The position numbers and the translations under genes were made by a program. From contig CALVKT010000015.1 of NCBI GenBank assembly GCA_944333055.1, positions 1-64,000 on the forward strand: DNA of 64,000 bases, given 5' to 3'. This stretch comes from an uncultured Clostridia bacterium (GTDB lineage: Bacteria > Bacillota > Clostridia > Christensenellales > Aristaeellaceae). Of this stretch, positions 8,694 to 16,869 are shown in pieces (within the stretch, counting starts at the first letter, position 1; every line of letters starts with the position of its first letter). The notes beneath the pieces were generated by a model, which worked only from the letters and a program-made list of their open reading frames with translations, had not been told where the DNA came from and ran no database searches.

Positions 8694-9251
8694 TCAGCGG
8701 ATGAATGTCAGCCGGGGCCGGATCTTGTTGGCGTAGAAGAAGACCATCGGATAGAGCAGCCGGTCGTAGAGCAGCAGGCAGACGTTGAGCAGCAGGATGA
8801 AGACGAGCAGCAGCCCTGCGCCCATCTGCGTGAACTCCTCGACGATCGCGTGCATGCCCAGCACGTAGCCCAGGACGGCGTACATCAGCAGGATGGCGGC
8901 GTTGAACACGAGCAGCTTGCAGGGCAGGCGCAGGCGCTTGCGGCGCATGCGCTCGATGTCCCACTTGAGCAGCGGATAATAGCCCAGGAAGAGGTAGAAG
9001 AACGCCGCTTCCTTGTCCACGCCCAGCATCAGCGTGATGAGCGATACGGCGGCATAGGCCGTCCATGCGGGTTTCTTTCCGTATTCCAGCAGGATGGGCA
9101 GCAGGAAGAGCGCGCTGGCCATCGGCGCGCAGTATGTGGCGATGGGGATGAGGCCGCCGGCGAGCATCAGCGCGACGGAGAGCGCACACATCAGGCCGCA
9201 GAACGCCATTTGGCTGCTCTGGCGACGGCTGCGGCTGCGATTGTCGGGCAT
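8694..9251 (-). CDS. Multi-pass membrane protein, ECF S-component-like, substrate unknown
   Basis: The 185-residue protein starts at the ATG at 9251, with AAAGGAGG (complement of 9260-9267) eight bases upstream; longer upstream frames are not used. A short basic N-terminus (MPDNRSRSRRQSS) is followed by about five hydrophobic segments, starting MAFCGLMCALSVALMLAGGLIP, a pattern like the small S components of energy-coupling-factor vitamin transporters. It lies downstream of thiT but has its own promoter, and thiT has its own terminator, so cotranscription is not assured. The family assignment is tentative and no substrate is implied. Confidence 0.6.
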   Translation of the reverse strand: MPDNRSRSRRQSSQMAFCGLMCALSVALMLAGGLIPIATYCAPMASALFLLPILLEYGKKPAWTAYAAVSLITLMLGVDKEAAFFYLFLGYYPLLKWDIERMRRKRLRLPCKLLVFNAAILLMYAVLGYVLGMHAIVEEFTQMGAGLLLVFILLLNVCLLLYDRLLYPMVFFYANKIRPRLTFIR

Positions 9252-9282
9252 GGCGTGCGCCTCCTTTGAAGACCTTTTCTTC

Positions 9283-9311
9283 ATTATACCACGGCGGCGC
9301 GCGCCGGACAA
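9283..9311 (-). promoter_or_regulatory. Promoter for the 8694-9251 membrane protein
   Basis: On the minus strand TTGTCC (complement of 9306-9311), 17 bp and TATAAT (complement of 9283-9288) lie just before the ribosome site. Confidence 0.75.
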
Positions 9312-9321
9312 TTGACCGCAG

Positions 9322-9352
9322 AAAAAACGGCGGCCTTTGAATGGCTGCCGTT
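9322..9352 (-). terminator. Terminator of thiT
   Basis: On the minus strand AACGGCAGCC pairs with GGCCGCCGTT and is followed by TTTTTT, beginning seven bases after the thiT stop. Confidence 0.85.
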
Positions 9353-9358
9353 TGCGGT

Positions 9359-9985
9359 TTACTTGTTCAGCGAGAGCTGCCGGGCGAGGCGGCGAATCTG
9401 CGGGATCATCGCGATGACGATGCAGATGATCGACTCCGGAATCAGATAGGTGCCGTTGTAGACGGCGGAGTAGACCAGCACGTTCTGCTCGCCCGCGCCT
9501 TCGCCCCAGAAGAAGACGCCCGTCAGGAACGCGCACAAAAAGCGCATGAACGTGCCCAGCAGGATGCCGGGAATCATGCCCCAGCGGTCGGGCAGCTTCC
9601 TGGCGATGCCGGCAAAGCCCAGCATGGCGAAGGCCAGCGGGTAATCCAGCAGGAACTGGATGGGATGCACGAACCAGCCGCCCTGCACGAACTGGAGCAG
9701 GCCGTAGGCGAAGCCGACCGCCATGCCGGGGCCCACGCCGTAGGCATAGGCGAACATGAACACAGGCAGCATGGAGGCGAGCGTCACGCTGCCGCCCTGC
9801 GGCATCTCATAGAGCTTGGCATAGGAAAGGATGAACGAGAGCGCGATGCACAGCGAGGCATTGGCCAGCATGCGGGTGGACCACTTCTGCTTGTCGCGCG
9901 TCATCGTGTAGAGCACGACGCCCAGGATGACGAGCGCGACGAGAATGGCCCAGGTGGTGAGACTGATCTCTGCAAATTCAAACAT
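9359..9985 (-). CDS. thiT: Thiamine ECF transporter S component ThiT
   Basis: ThiT (YuaJ) is the membrane-embedded thiamine-binding subunit that works with a shared EcfT/EcfA energising module, which is not in this window. The 208-residue protein has about six hydrophobic segments; the stretches SLCIALSFILSYAKLYEMPQGGS and YGLLQFVQGGWFVHPIQFLLDYPLAF match the family's thiamine-binding regions. The start ATG at 9985 has AAAGGGG upstream. The TPP riboswitch and its terminator in the leader confirm the substrate: the gene should be off when TPP is plentiful. Confidence 0.95.
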   Translation of the reverse strand: MFEFAEISLTTWAILVALVILGVVLYTMTRDKQKWSTRMLANASLCIALSFILSYAKLYEMPQGGSVTLASMLPVFMFAYAYGVGPGMAVGFAYGLLQFVQGGWFVHPIQFLLDYPLAFAMLGFAGIARKLPDRWGMIPGILLGTFMRFLCAFLTGVFFWGEGAGEQNVLVYSAVYNGTYLIPESIICIVIAMIPQIRRLARQLSLNK

Positions 9986-10027
9986 GGGAAAAGACCCCTT
10001 TCGTGATGTTCAATTCGCAGGCCGCCG

Positions 10028-10061
10028 AAAAAGGCCGCAGCTGTAAGAAAGCCGCGGCCTT
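10028..10061 (-). terminator. Riboswitch-controlled terminator before thiT
   Basis: On the minus strand AAGGCCGCGGC pairs with GCTGCGGCCTT and runs into TTTTT. It sits 20 bp after the TPP aptamer and before the thiT ribosome site, the position of a transcription-terminating expression platform. Confidence 0.88.
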
Positions 10062-10081
10062 GACATGCAAGATACGTCGCT

Positions 10082-10153
10082 TCCCTACGGTAGGATTATC
10101 TACACAGGTTCAAAGGGACTGGCTTTTGAGCCATCTCAGCAAAATGCGCCCCC
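10082..10153 (-). promoter_or_regulatory. TPP riboswitch aptamer (THI element)
   Basis: Read on the minus strand the region contains the conserved blocks of the THI element in order: GGGGGCGC, CTGAGA, a short variable hairpin (GGCTCAAAAGCC), CCCTTTGAACCTG, GATAAT and CGTAGGGA. These form the pyrimidine- and pyrophosphate-sensing arms. Binding of TPP should favour the downstream terminator and silence thiT. Confidence 0.95.
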
Positions 10154-10176
10154 AGCGGTCATTGAATTGCAGGTTT

Positions 10177-10205
10177 ATTATAGGCGGATCGTGCGCGCTT
10201 GTCAA
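10177..10205 (-). promoter_or_regulatory. Consensus promoter for the TPP riboswitch-thiT transcript
   Basis: A perfect TTGACA (complement of 10200-10205), 17 bp and TATAAT (complement of 10177-10182) lie 10 bp beyond the argF stop. The -35 is embedded in GCGCTTGACAAGCGC, a small hairpin that could also act as a weak argF terminator. Confidence 0.9.
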
Positions 10206-10214
10206 GCGCAAGTA

Positions 10215-11183
10215 TCAGCAGTTTCCGCCGCCCATGAGCAGCGCCATGACAGCCTTCTGCGCGTGCAGGCGGTTTTCCGCCTCGTCGAAGATCACGCTGT
10301 GCGGCCCGTCGATGACCTCGCCGGTGACCTCCTCGCCGCGGTGGGCGGGCAGGCAGTGCAGGAAGATGCAGTCTTTCCTGGCGACGGCGAGGCAGCCGGC
10401 ATTGATCTGATATCCGGCAAACGCCTGCCTGCGCGCGTTGGCCTCGCCTTCCTGGCCCATGCTCGCCCACACGTCGGTGTAGAGCACGTCGGCGTCCTTG
10501 CAGGCCTCCAGCGGATCGGTGCAGACGGTGACCTTGCTGGCGTGCGCCGCCGCGTTGGATACGGCCCAGGCGGTGTACACGGGGCTGGGCTTGTAGCCGT
10601 CCGGGCTGGCGACGGCCACGTCGATGCCCAGCTTGGAGCAGCCGATCATCAGCGAATGCGCCATGTTGTTGCCGTCGCCCACGAACGCGAGCTTGAGCCC
10701 CTTGAGCGTGCCCTTCTTTTCATAGATCGTCAGCAGGTCGGCCAGCACCTGACAGGGGTGGAATTCGTCCGTCAGCCCGTTGATGATCGGGATGGAGCCG
10801 TACCTGGCCAGCGCCTCCAGGTCGCTCTGCTTGAACGTGCGGATCATGATGCCGTCCACCATCCGCGAGAGCACCTGCGCCGTGTCGCTGATGGGCTCGC
10901 CGCGGCCAAGCTGGATATCCGCCGTGGAGAGGAACAGCGCGCTGCCGCCCAGCTGCGACGTGCCCACCTCAAAGGAGACGCGCGTGCGCGTGGAGGACTT
11001 GGCGAAGATCATGGCCAGCGTCTTGCCGCTCAGGCAGGTCTGCTTTTGTCCGGCCTTCTGCATGGCCTTGAGCTTCAGGGCGAGGGAGAGACACTGATAG
11101 ATGTCGTCCTCGCTCCAGTCCTGCAGCGTCAGCAGGTGCTTCTGTGTGAAGGCCGATTGGGCCTGATAGTGCGCAAGATCCAT
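10215..11183 (-). CDS. argF: Ornithine carbamoyltransferase
   Basis: ArgF makes citrulline from ornithine and carbamoyl phosphate. The 322-residue protein carries the carbamoyl-phosphate motif SSTRTR, the HPCQ motif, and the ornithine/catalytic HCLPAHRGEE. The ATG at 11183 is chosen over an in-frame TTG at 11192 because AGGAGG (complement of 11193-11198) would touch the TTG but is nine bases from the ATG. No other arginine gene is adjacent, so it may serve biosynthesis or a dispersed arginine-deiminase route; sequence alone cannot separate these. Confidence 0.95.
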   Translation of the reverse strand: MDLAHYQAQSAFTQKHLLTLQDWSEDDIYQCLSLALKLKAMQKAGQKQTCLSGKTLAMIFAKSSTRTRVSFEVGTSQLGGSALFLSTADIQLGRGEPISDTAQVLSRMVDGIMIRTFKQSDLEALARYGSIPIINGLTDEFHPCQVLADLLTIYEKKGTLKGLKLAFVGDGNNMAHSLMIGCSKLGIDVAVASPDGYKPSPVYTAWAVSNAAAHASKVTVCTDPLEACKDADVLYTDVWASMGQEGEANARRQAFAGYQINAGCLAVARKDCIFLHCLPAHRGEEVTGEVIDGPHSVIFDEAENRLHAQKAVMALLMGGGNC

Positions 11184-11212
11184 GGTGGTCAACCTCCTAG
11201 AGAATCAGATGC

Positions 11213-11246
11213 GCATAATTATACGCCGTTTCCGAATAATATTCAA
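11213..11246 (-). promoter_or_regulatory. argF promoter with two operator-like palindromes
   Basis: On the minus strand TTGAAT (complement of 11241-11246), 17 bp and TATAAT (complement of 11218-11223) form a strong promoter. GAATAATATTC (11234-11244) overlaps the -35 and ATAATTAT (11215-11222) the -10, their centres about 20.5 bp apart, like the two ARG boxes bound by ArgR. The spacing inside the first palindrome is one base short of the classical ARG box, so ArgR control is plausible rather than shown. Confidence 0.7.
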
Positions 11247-11326
11247 GCGCATCGTCACATTTCATGACCCATTTTCCACAAACTGCCCCTTTTTTCATGA
11301 AAATGGGTGAATACCCTGAAAAAAAC

Positions 11327-11355
11327 TTGAAAAACGACTCCTTTCGGGATAGAAT
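11327..11355 (+). promoter_or_regulatory. Sigma-A promoter for aroK
   Basis: TTGAAA (11327-11332), 17 bp and TAGAAT (11350-11355) lie divergent to the argF promoter in an AT-rich island. Confidence 0.8.
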
Positions 11356-11385
11356 ATAGAGGGATTTTTTGTAGAGAGAAGGATC

Positions 11386-11913
11386 GTGTTGAGCAACGTC
11401 ATCCTCATCGGCATGCCCGGCTGCGGAAAGAGCACCGTGGGCGTGCTGCTGGCCAAGGCGCTGGGCCTGGCGTTCGTGGACACGGACGTCGTCTTTCAGG
11501 CCCAAGCGGGCAAGAAACTTCAGAAGATCATCGAGGAGACCGGCATCGACGCGTTTTTGGCGCGCGAAGAAGAGGTGATTCTGGGTCTCTCCTGCGATCA
11601 GACCGTCATCGCCACCGGCGGCAGCGTCGTCTACGGCGCGCGCGCCATGGCGCATCTGCACGCGCACGGCGTGGTGGTCTACATCCGCCTGCCATACCGG
11701 AAGATCGCGCGCAGGTTGTCCAATCTGGCGGCGCGCGGCGTCGCGCTGCGCCAGGGCCAGACGCTGCTGGATCTCTACCGCGAGCGCACGCCGCTTTACG
11801 AGCGCGAGGCGGACATCATCTTCGATGCCGGCGGCTGCGACATCGAGCAGACCGTGGCGGCCATCGCAGCGCGTCTTCAAGCGATGAAGGGCGGGCGGGC
11901 AGACCGGCCGTGA
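11386..11913 (+). CDS. aroK: Shikimate kinase
   Basis: AroK phosphorylates shikimate at the 3-hydroxyl in aromatic amino-acid synthesis. The 175-residue protein starts at GTG 11386 (GAGAAGGA upstream; a TTG directly follows as an alternative) and shows the P-loop GMPGCGKST near residue 9, the shikimate-binding DTD near residue 32, the GGSVV segment near residue 79, and an Arg-rich lid region (RLSNLAARG). It is isolated from other aro genes; aroE lies 14 kb downstream. Confidence 0.93.
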   Translation: MLSNVILIGMPGCGKSTVGVLLAKALGLAFVDTDVVFQAQAGKKLQKIIEETGIDAFLAREEEVILGLSCDQTVIATGGSVVYGARAMAHLHAHGVVVYIRLPYRKIARRLSNLAARGVALRQGQTLLDLYRERTPLYEREADIIFDAGGCDIEQTVAAIAARLQAMKGGRADRP

Positions 11914-11986
11914 CCGCAGGAGGGATGCGCGCATCCGTGATGAGGCGGCCTTTCCGACATGGAAGATCATAGACGAGGATAAAGGC

Positions 11987-12967
11987 ATGAAGAAGCTGTA
12001 TTTTTCGACATTCGTTCAGGGACTTGAAAAGCCCGTGGAGGCGATGCTGCGCAAGGAAGGCGGCGTCGCCGTGGAGCGCATGGTGCCGGGCGCGGCGCTC
12101 TATCGCAGCGTGCGCGAGCCGGCGCTGGCGTTCGTGCATCAGACGTATAGCGTGCTCTTTCAGATGAAGCCCTGCGCGAGCGTGGACGACGCGGTCAAGC
12201 GGCTGCTGTCCACAGGCTCGTGGCTGGATCGCTTCCCGTATGAGGAGACGCAGGGCAAGCGCTTTCGCATCGTGACGGCGATGGGCGACAGGCTCGTGGC
12301 GGCCAACATGCGCTATGTGGACATGCTGGAGAAGGCCATCTGCGAGCAGACCGGCATGCGCACCTATCGCGAGAAGCCGGACGTGGAGCTCTGGGTGCTC
12401 TGCCGCCCGGAGGCGGCGTATTTCCTCTGGCGGCTGGGGAAGCGCTCCGCCACCCGGCAGGAAGGTCAGCTTCGCACGGACGTGTGCGCCGTCGTGTCCT
12501 TCCTCTCCGGCTGCGGCGGCAAGACGGCGACCGTGCTCGGCTGCACGAACGCGTCCCTGCCCGCCGCGCTCAAAAACGGCGGCGCGCGCACGCTCACGTG
12601 CGTATGCCCGAACCGCGAGAGCGCCAAGATGCTGGAGGGCAAGCTGCGCGGCGTGCGCGTGGTGGAGGGCTCCAGCGGCTACACCGATCTGGCGGACCGC
12701 AGCCAGGACGCCGTCGTGCTGCACCTGCCTGTCAAGGCGGAGAAGACGGAGCGCACGGAAGCGGATCTTCGCAACGCGCTCTTTGAGGCGCGCCGCATTC
12801 TGGCGATGGACGGACGGCTGATCGTCGTGGCATCGCTTGAACATGCGCAGAGCACGCTGCGCAAGACGCAGGGCGTGCGCGTGCTCGCCCGATATGATTT
12901 GACGCTCAGCGGACAGAAGAGTGCCGTCTGGGTGATGACGGTCAACGACGTGGTTGAAGAAGGCTGA
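11987..12967 (+). CDS. THUMP-domain protein with a degenerate methyltransferase-like C-terminus
   Basis: The 326-residue protein starts MKKLYFSTFVQGLEKPVEAML, like the RlmL/Trm14 class of THUMP RNA methyltransferases. A THUMP-like segment covers about residues 70-150 (RFRIVTAMGDRLVAANMRYV and VELWVLCRPEAAYFLWRLGKR). The C-terminal half has the spacing of a Rossmann methyltransferase but lacks the expected catalytic motifs: where DPFCGSGT and NPPYG should be there are FLSGCGGK and VVLHLPVK. I infer an RNA-binding protein that has lost or changed catalysis. It is 6 bp from the next gene. Confidence 0.6.
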   Translation: MKKLYFSTFVQGLEKPVEAMLRKEGGVAVERMVPGAALYRSVREPALAFVHQTYSVLFQMKPCASVDDAVKRLLSTGSWLDRFPYEETQGKRFRIVTAMGDRLVAANMRYVDMLEKAICEQTGMRTYREKPDVELWVLCRPEAAYFLWRLGKRSATRQEGQLRTDVCAVVSFLSGCGGKTATVLGCTNASLPAALKNGGARTLTCVCPNRESAKMLEGKLRGVRVVEGSSGYTDLADRSQDAVVLHLPVKAEKTERTEADLRNALFEARRILAMDGRLIVVASLEHAQSTLRKTQGVRVLARYDLTLSGQKSAVWVMTVNDVVEEG

Positions 12968-12973
12968 TGGGTC

Positions 12974-14203
12974 ATGGGCGCGAAAAAGAAGAAAAGGAAG
13001 AAGAAAAAGGGTACGCCATTGCTCGTGCGCCTGATGCCTGCGGCGCTCGTGCTGGTCCTGCTGGGCGTGGCCGTCTGGCAGATTCGGGGCCTGTTTGACA
13101 ATCAGGCGACGACGGCCATCGCGCGCGGCGGCGTGCTGGGCGATGAATACCAGGGCACGGTCGTCATCGCGCGCGACGAGGAACTCTATACCACGGAGAA
13201 CAAAACGCGCATCGACTTTGTCGCCAGCGAGGGCAGCCGCGTCTCGCGCTCCGGCGTGATCTGCAAGGTCTATTCCTCCGGCTACAACCAGACGGAGATC
13301 AACCGGCTGCAGACGTACCGCGAGGAGATTCAAAACTATCACGTCAATCAGGTGCTCTCCACCTACGTGGATGCGGCGCTGGACGCCGACAACGAGGAGA
13401 TCGCCTCGCTGGCCCGGCAGGTGCGCACGCTCGTGCAGGGGCGCGGCGTCGGCAGCCTGAACAACCTGGAGACGCAGCTGACAAGCGCGCTCAACTCGCG
13501 CAAGAGCTACCTGCGCCAGAAATATCCGGACGATCAGACGCTCTCCGAGCTCTACAAGGTGGAGAACGATCAGCTCAAGAAGATCGAGAGCTGGACGACG
13601 ACCTACACGGCCAAGGAGGACTGCATCGTCAGCTTCTACACGGACGGCTACGAGAATACGGTCAACGCCGAAACGTATTCGACGCTTGAGCCCAGCGATG
13701 TGCGCAATGTCATCCGCGGCGTGCAGCCGCAGGAGGAGACGGCGGTGGAGCGCGGCAGCGACGCCATCTTCCGCACGGTCAACGAGGACGAGTGGTACGC
13801 GCTGTTCCTGTGCACGGACAGGGACTGGAACCCCGTCGTCGGCGAGGCGTATCAGATGCAGCTCACGGGCTTTGACAACTACGTGCTCTCCGCGCTGGTG
13901 GAATCCTTTACGCGCATCGGCGGCGATCTGCTGCTGCGCATGCGCGTGGATTCAAGCGTGGAGCCGGTGCTCAACATCCGCACGTGCGGCGCGACGGTGG
14001 GCGATTTCGTCTCCGGCGTCTACGTGCCGGTCCGCGCGCTGTATACGATGGACAACATGATCGGCGTCGTGGTGCTCGAAGGCGGCGTGCAGACGTTCGT
14101 GCCGGTGACGGTCATCTCCTACCCGGACGAAGAGACGGCGTTTGTCCGTGCCACGCTCTCCGGCTCGCCGCTGGAAGAGGGAAAGACGGTCATGCTCTTT
14201 TGA
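12974..14203 (+). CDS. HlyD-like membrane-anchored periplasmic-adaptor-type protein
   Basis: The 409-residue protein has a Lys-rich cytoplasmic start (MGAKKKKRKKKKG), one membrane helix at about residues 17-38, then an extracytoplasmic part with a biotinyl-lipoyl-like segment (IDFVASEGSRVSRSGVICKVY), a helical stretch (about 110-210) and a beta domain ending in EEGKTVMLF. That is the outline of HlyD/RND adaptor proteins. No ABC transporter is beside it. It directly precedes yggS, sepF, ylmH and divIVA, so a link to envelope or division is suggested by position only. Confidence 0.65.
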   Translation: MGAKKKKRKKKKGTPLLVRLMPAALVLVLLGVAVWQIRGLFDNQATTAIARGGVLGDEYQGTVVIARDEELYTTENKTRIDFVASEGSRVSRSGVICKVYSSGYNQTEINRLQTYREEIQNYHVNQVLSTYVDAALDADNEEIASLARQVRTLVQGRGVGSLNNLETQLTSALNSRKSYLRQKYPDDQTLSELYKVENDQLKKIESWTTTYTAKEDCIVSFYTDGYENTVNAETYSTLEPSDVRNVIRGVQPQEETAVERGSDAIFRTVNEDEWYALFLCTDRDWNPVVGEAYQMQLTGFDNYVLSALVESFTRIGGDLLLRMRVDSSVEPVLNIRTCGATVGDFVSGVYVPVRALYTMDNMIGVVVLEGGVQTFVPVTVISYPDEETAFVRATLSGSPLEEGKTVMLF

Positions 14204-14217
14204 CGGGGAGAGATCAC

Positions 14218-14958
14218 ATGCACCAGGACATGATTTTGCGCGTGCAGCAAATCCGCCGCGCGCTGGAGGCGGCGGCCGTGCCGCGCTGGGGACGCGCGCC
14301 GCAGATCATTGCGGTGAGCAAGACGGTGGACGCGCAGCGGGTCAACGCCGTGCAAGAGGCCGGTATTTTTCGTCTGGGCGAAAACCGCGCGCAGGAAATC
14401 CTTGAAAAGCTGCCGCATTTGAACGCTTCTTTTCAAATTGATTTCATTGGACGGTTGCAAAATAACAAGGTTAAATATATAATAGATAAAGTTGGCATGA
14501 TCCAGTCGCTGGACCGCATGAGTCTGGCGCAGGAGATCGACCGCCGCGCACAGCAGCGCGCCCTGCGCATGCCGGTGCTCGTTCAGGTGAACATCGGCGA
14601 TGAGCCGCAGAAGGGCGGCGTGCCGGTGTCGGAGCTGTTCGCGTTCGTGCGGCAGGCCGCCATGCTCCCCGGCCTTGAGATTCGGGGGCTGATGGCCGTG
14701 ATGCCCGATATCAAGGAGGAGGCGCGCCTGCGCCCCTGCTTTGTCAGGATGCGCGCGCTGTTTGACGCGCTGAAAGAGGAAAATGTGGCCGGGGTGCGCA
14801 TGGAGGAGTTGTCCATGGGCATGTCCGGCGATTATCTGCTTGCGGCGCAGGAAGGCGCCACGCACGTTCGCATTGGCTCTGCGATCTTCGGCGCACGCGC
14901 ATACGGCGCGCCCGCAGGCCGGATTGACGATACGCTCAAGGGGGACATATATTCATGA
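14218..14958 (+). CDS. yggS: PLP homeostasis protein YggS (YlmE)
   Basis: YggS is a PLP-binding protein of the alanine-racemase fold that buffers free pyridoxal phosphate. The 246-residue protein starts at ATG 14218 after GGGGAGAG. The PLP lysine is in IIAVSKTV near residue 36. GENRAQEILEK and LSMGMSGDYLLAAQEGATHVRIGSAIFG are typical of the family. Its stop overlaps the sepF ATG (ATGA). A short AT-rich patch near 14418-14490 is the only base-composition break. Confidence 0.95.
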   Translation: MHQDMILRVQQIRRALEAAAVPRWGRAPQIIAVSKTVDAQRVNAVQEAGIFRLGENRAQEILEKLPHLNASFQIDFIGRLQNNKVKYIIDKVGMIQSLDRMSLAQEIDRRAQQRALRMPVLVQVNIGDEPQKGGVPVSELFAFVRQAAMLPGLEIRGLMAVMPDIKEEARLRPCFVRMRALFDALKEENVAGVRMEELSMGMSGDYLLAAQEGATHVRIGSAIFGARAYGAPAGRIDDTLKGDIYS

Positions 14959-15518
14959 GTTTTTTAGGTTCGCTTTCCAGGAAGCTCGGCTTCACCGGCG
15001 GGGATGAAGAAGAACGCGAGGAAGAGCTGGAGGAAAACGAGTTGGAAGACGACGAGGAGGAAGAGAAACGCGCCGGCTTCTCGTTCAAATTCCCCTTCGG
15101 CGGACAGTCTCGCGGCAGGCAGCAGCCGGAGGAGGACGAGGAGGAAGAGCCGGTGCGCCCGGCGCAAAACCGCGCTTCCGCCCGCCGCAGCGGCAATGTG
15201 ATTCACGATGCGCGCATGGACGCGCGCGCCGCACAGGAGCCGCAGTACACGCACTGTGAGCGCATCGTCAACGTGCGCCAGATCGAGGAGAGCCGCGAGA
15301 TCATCAAGCACCTGCTCAACGGCGAGAGCATCCTGCTCAACCTGGAGAACATCGATCCCAAGGATTGCGGACGCGTGGTTGATCTGCTCAGCGGCGCGGC
15401 GTTTGCCTTGCAGGGCAGAATGATCAAGGTTGCGCACCTGTCCTACCTGCTCGCGCCGGCGAACGTGGAGATCATCGAAGAGGACGTCTACGCCGCCGGC
15501 CGCGCGCGCTACAGGTAA
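14955..15518 (+). CDS. sepF: Cell division protein SepF
   Basis: SepF bundles FtsZ filaments and tethers them to the membrane at the septum. The N-terminus MSFLGSLSRKLGF is the expected amphipathic membrane-targeting helix. A very acidic, disordered linker covers residues 20-85, and the C-terminal SepF core (about 95-187) contains ILLNLENIDPKDCGRVVDLLSGAAFALQG. It is longer than many homologues because of the linker. It is in the usual yggS-sepF-ylmH-divIVA order with ATGA overlap at its start. Confidence 0.95.
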   Translation: MSFLGSLSRKLGFTGGDEEEREEELEENELEDDEEEEKRAGFSFKFPFGGQSRGRQQPEEDEEEEPVRPAQNRASARRSGNVIHDARMDARAAQEPQYTHCERIVNVRQIEESREIIKHLLNGESILLNLENIDPKDCGRVVDLLSGAAFALQGRMIKVAHLSYLLAPANVEIIEEDVYAAGRARYR

Positions 15519-15520
15519 AC

Positions 15521-16258
15521 ATGGAAGAAGCACAGATCGCGCTTGAAAACGCCGCCAGGCTGGCGGGAGAAAAGGGCATCGTGCGCTTTACGCGCTTTCT
15601 GGACCCGGCGCAGGCGGCGCTCTGCGCGCAGCTTGCGCGCCGCTACGGCGCGGCGTTTGGCGCGTGGGGCGGCTATGCGCAGGCGGAACGGGCCGTCGGC
15701 TGTTTCTGCCCGGCGGCGGAGATGCCGGACGAATCGCAGTACCCGATCGTGTGCCTGCACAGCCGCTACGCTGCCAGATATTGCTCGGTGTCCCATCGGG
15801 ATATTCTGGGCGCTTTTATGGCTTTGGGCTTGACAAGATCCTGCATCGGCGATATTATCATTGCAGGGGCGGATATCTTTTTGTTCGCGCACGACAAAAC
15901 GGCGACGCTGATCGCCCAGTCGCTCAAGAGCGCGGGCAGGACGCCGCTTGATTTTTGCGTCTTGCAGGAGACGCCCGACATCCCCGCGCCTGCGGGCACG
16001 CCGTTTTCTGCCGTCGTCAGTTCGCTGCGTCTGGACGCGGTGCTCGCGGCGGCCTACCGGCTCTCGCGCGGCGAGTCGGCGGAGCAGATTCGCGCGGGGC
16101 TGGTCAAGGTGGATCACATGCCCTGCGACCGCGTGGATGCGCCCGTTCGGGAAGGCGCGCTGCTCTCCGTGCGCGGCAAGGGACGCGTGCGGCTGCAGTC
16201 CGTCGATGGCACAACCAGGAAGCAGCGTATCGGAATCACATGTTTCCGGTACGAGTGA
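15521..16258 (+). CDS. ylmH: S4-domain RNA-binding protein YlmH
   Basis: YlmH is an S4-domain protein of the division cluster that binds the ribosome/peptidyl-tRNA complex and is linked to rescue of stalled 50S subunits. The 245-residue protein has the conserved central segment HRDILGAFMALGLTR SCIGDII and a C-terminal S4 domain (about 175-240: SSLRLDAVLAAAYRLSRG, VKVDHMPCDRVDAPVREGALLSVRGKGRV). Its start lies two bases after the sepF stop. Confidence 0.92.
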   Translation: MEEAQIALENAARLAGEKGIVRFTRFLDPAQAALCAQLARRYGAAFGAWGGYAQAERAVGCFCPAAEMPDESQYPIVCLHSRYAARYCSVSHRDILGAFMALGLTRSCIGDIIIAGADIFLFAHDKTATLIAQSLKSAGRTPLDFCVLQETPDIPAPAGTPFSAVVSSLRLDAVLAAAYRLSRGESAEQIRAGLVKVDHMPCDRVDAPVREGALLSVRGKGRVRLQSVDGTTRKQRIGITCFRYE

Positions 16259-16290
16259 ATATCAAAACCGCTTTGAAAGGAGCTTTTTCC

Positions 16291-16803
16291 ATGGCTATCA
16301 CGCTGGATACGATCGTCAATAAGGTGTTCAAGGTCGTCAAGAACGGTTACGACAACAACGAGGTCGAGGCGTTCCTCGATGAAATCCTCGAAGAGATGGA
16401 GAACCGCGAGGCCGAAACCGAAAAGCTGAAGGCTCAGGTGGCTGCCCTGACGAAAGAGCTCGATCAGGCGAAGGCACAGCTCGCCGCGCGTCCGGCGCAG
16501 GCGGTTGCGCCCGTGCAGACGGCGGCCGACCGCCACAACACGGAGAGCTTCGAGCTGGTGCTCTCCAAGGCGAAGGGCGCCTATGAGGAGATCGTCGCCG
16601 CCGCCGACGTGCGCGCGGAGGAGATCGTCAGCAAGGCCAACGAAGAGGCTGCGGGCATCCGCGCCAATGCGCAGGCGCAGATCGCCGATCTGACGGATAA
16701 GCTCGCGGCGCTGCGCAAGCAGACGTCGGATTACTACGCTTCGCTCAAGAAGATCGTGGACGCGCAGACCGCTTCCATGGATCAGATCAAGAAGCTGCTG
16801 TAA
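16291..16803 (+). CDS. divIVA: DivIVA-family septum/pole coiled-coil protein
   Basis: DivIVA binds negatively curved membrane at septa and poles and recruits division or sporulation partners. The 170-residue protein starts at ATG 16291 (AAAGGAG upstream) with MAITLDTIVNKVFK and the membrane-binding turn GYDNNEVEAFLDEI. Two coiled-coil regions follow (about 30-65 and 85-160), separated by an Ala/Pro/Val-rich hinge. It closes the division cluster before a strong terminator. Confidence 0.93.
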   Translation: MAITLDTIVNKVFKVVKNGYDNNEVEAFLDEILEEMENREAETEKLKAQVAALTKELDQAKAQLAARPAQAVAPVQTAADRHNTESFELVLSKAKGAYEEIVAAADVRAEEIVSKANEEAAGIRANAQAQIADLTDKLAALRKQTSDYYASLKKIVDAQTASMDQIKKLL

Positions 16804-16817
16804 AGCCGATTGAAGCT

Positions 16818-16852
16818 GGGATGTGTCCGGCGGGACGTGTCCCTGCTTTTTT
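16818..16852 (+). terminator. Terminator of the sepF-divIVA cluster
   Basis: An 11-bp stem (16818-16828 with 16833-16843, three G-U pairs) with a GGCG loop is followed by TGCTTTTTT. Confidence 0.88.
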
Positions 16853-16869
16853 CTTACCCTTTCTGATCC

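Noticed and set aside
6061..9189. A 1042-codon minus-strand frame across the PIG-L/NAGPA fusion
   Set aside because: Shadow frame. It includes long Arg/Gly runs antisense to the Pro-Thr linker, which is itself clearly coding on the plus strand.
14418..14490. AT-rich patch inside yggS
   Set aside because: The encoded residues are normal for YggS (SFQIDFIGRLQNNKVKYIIDKVGMIQ), so it is ordinary coding sequence.
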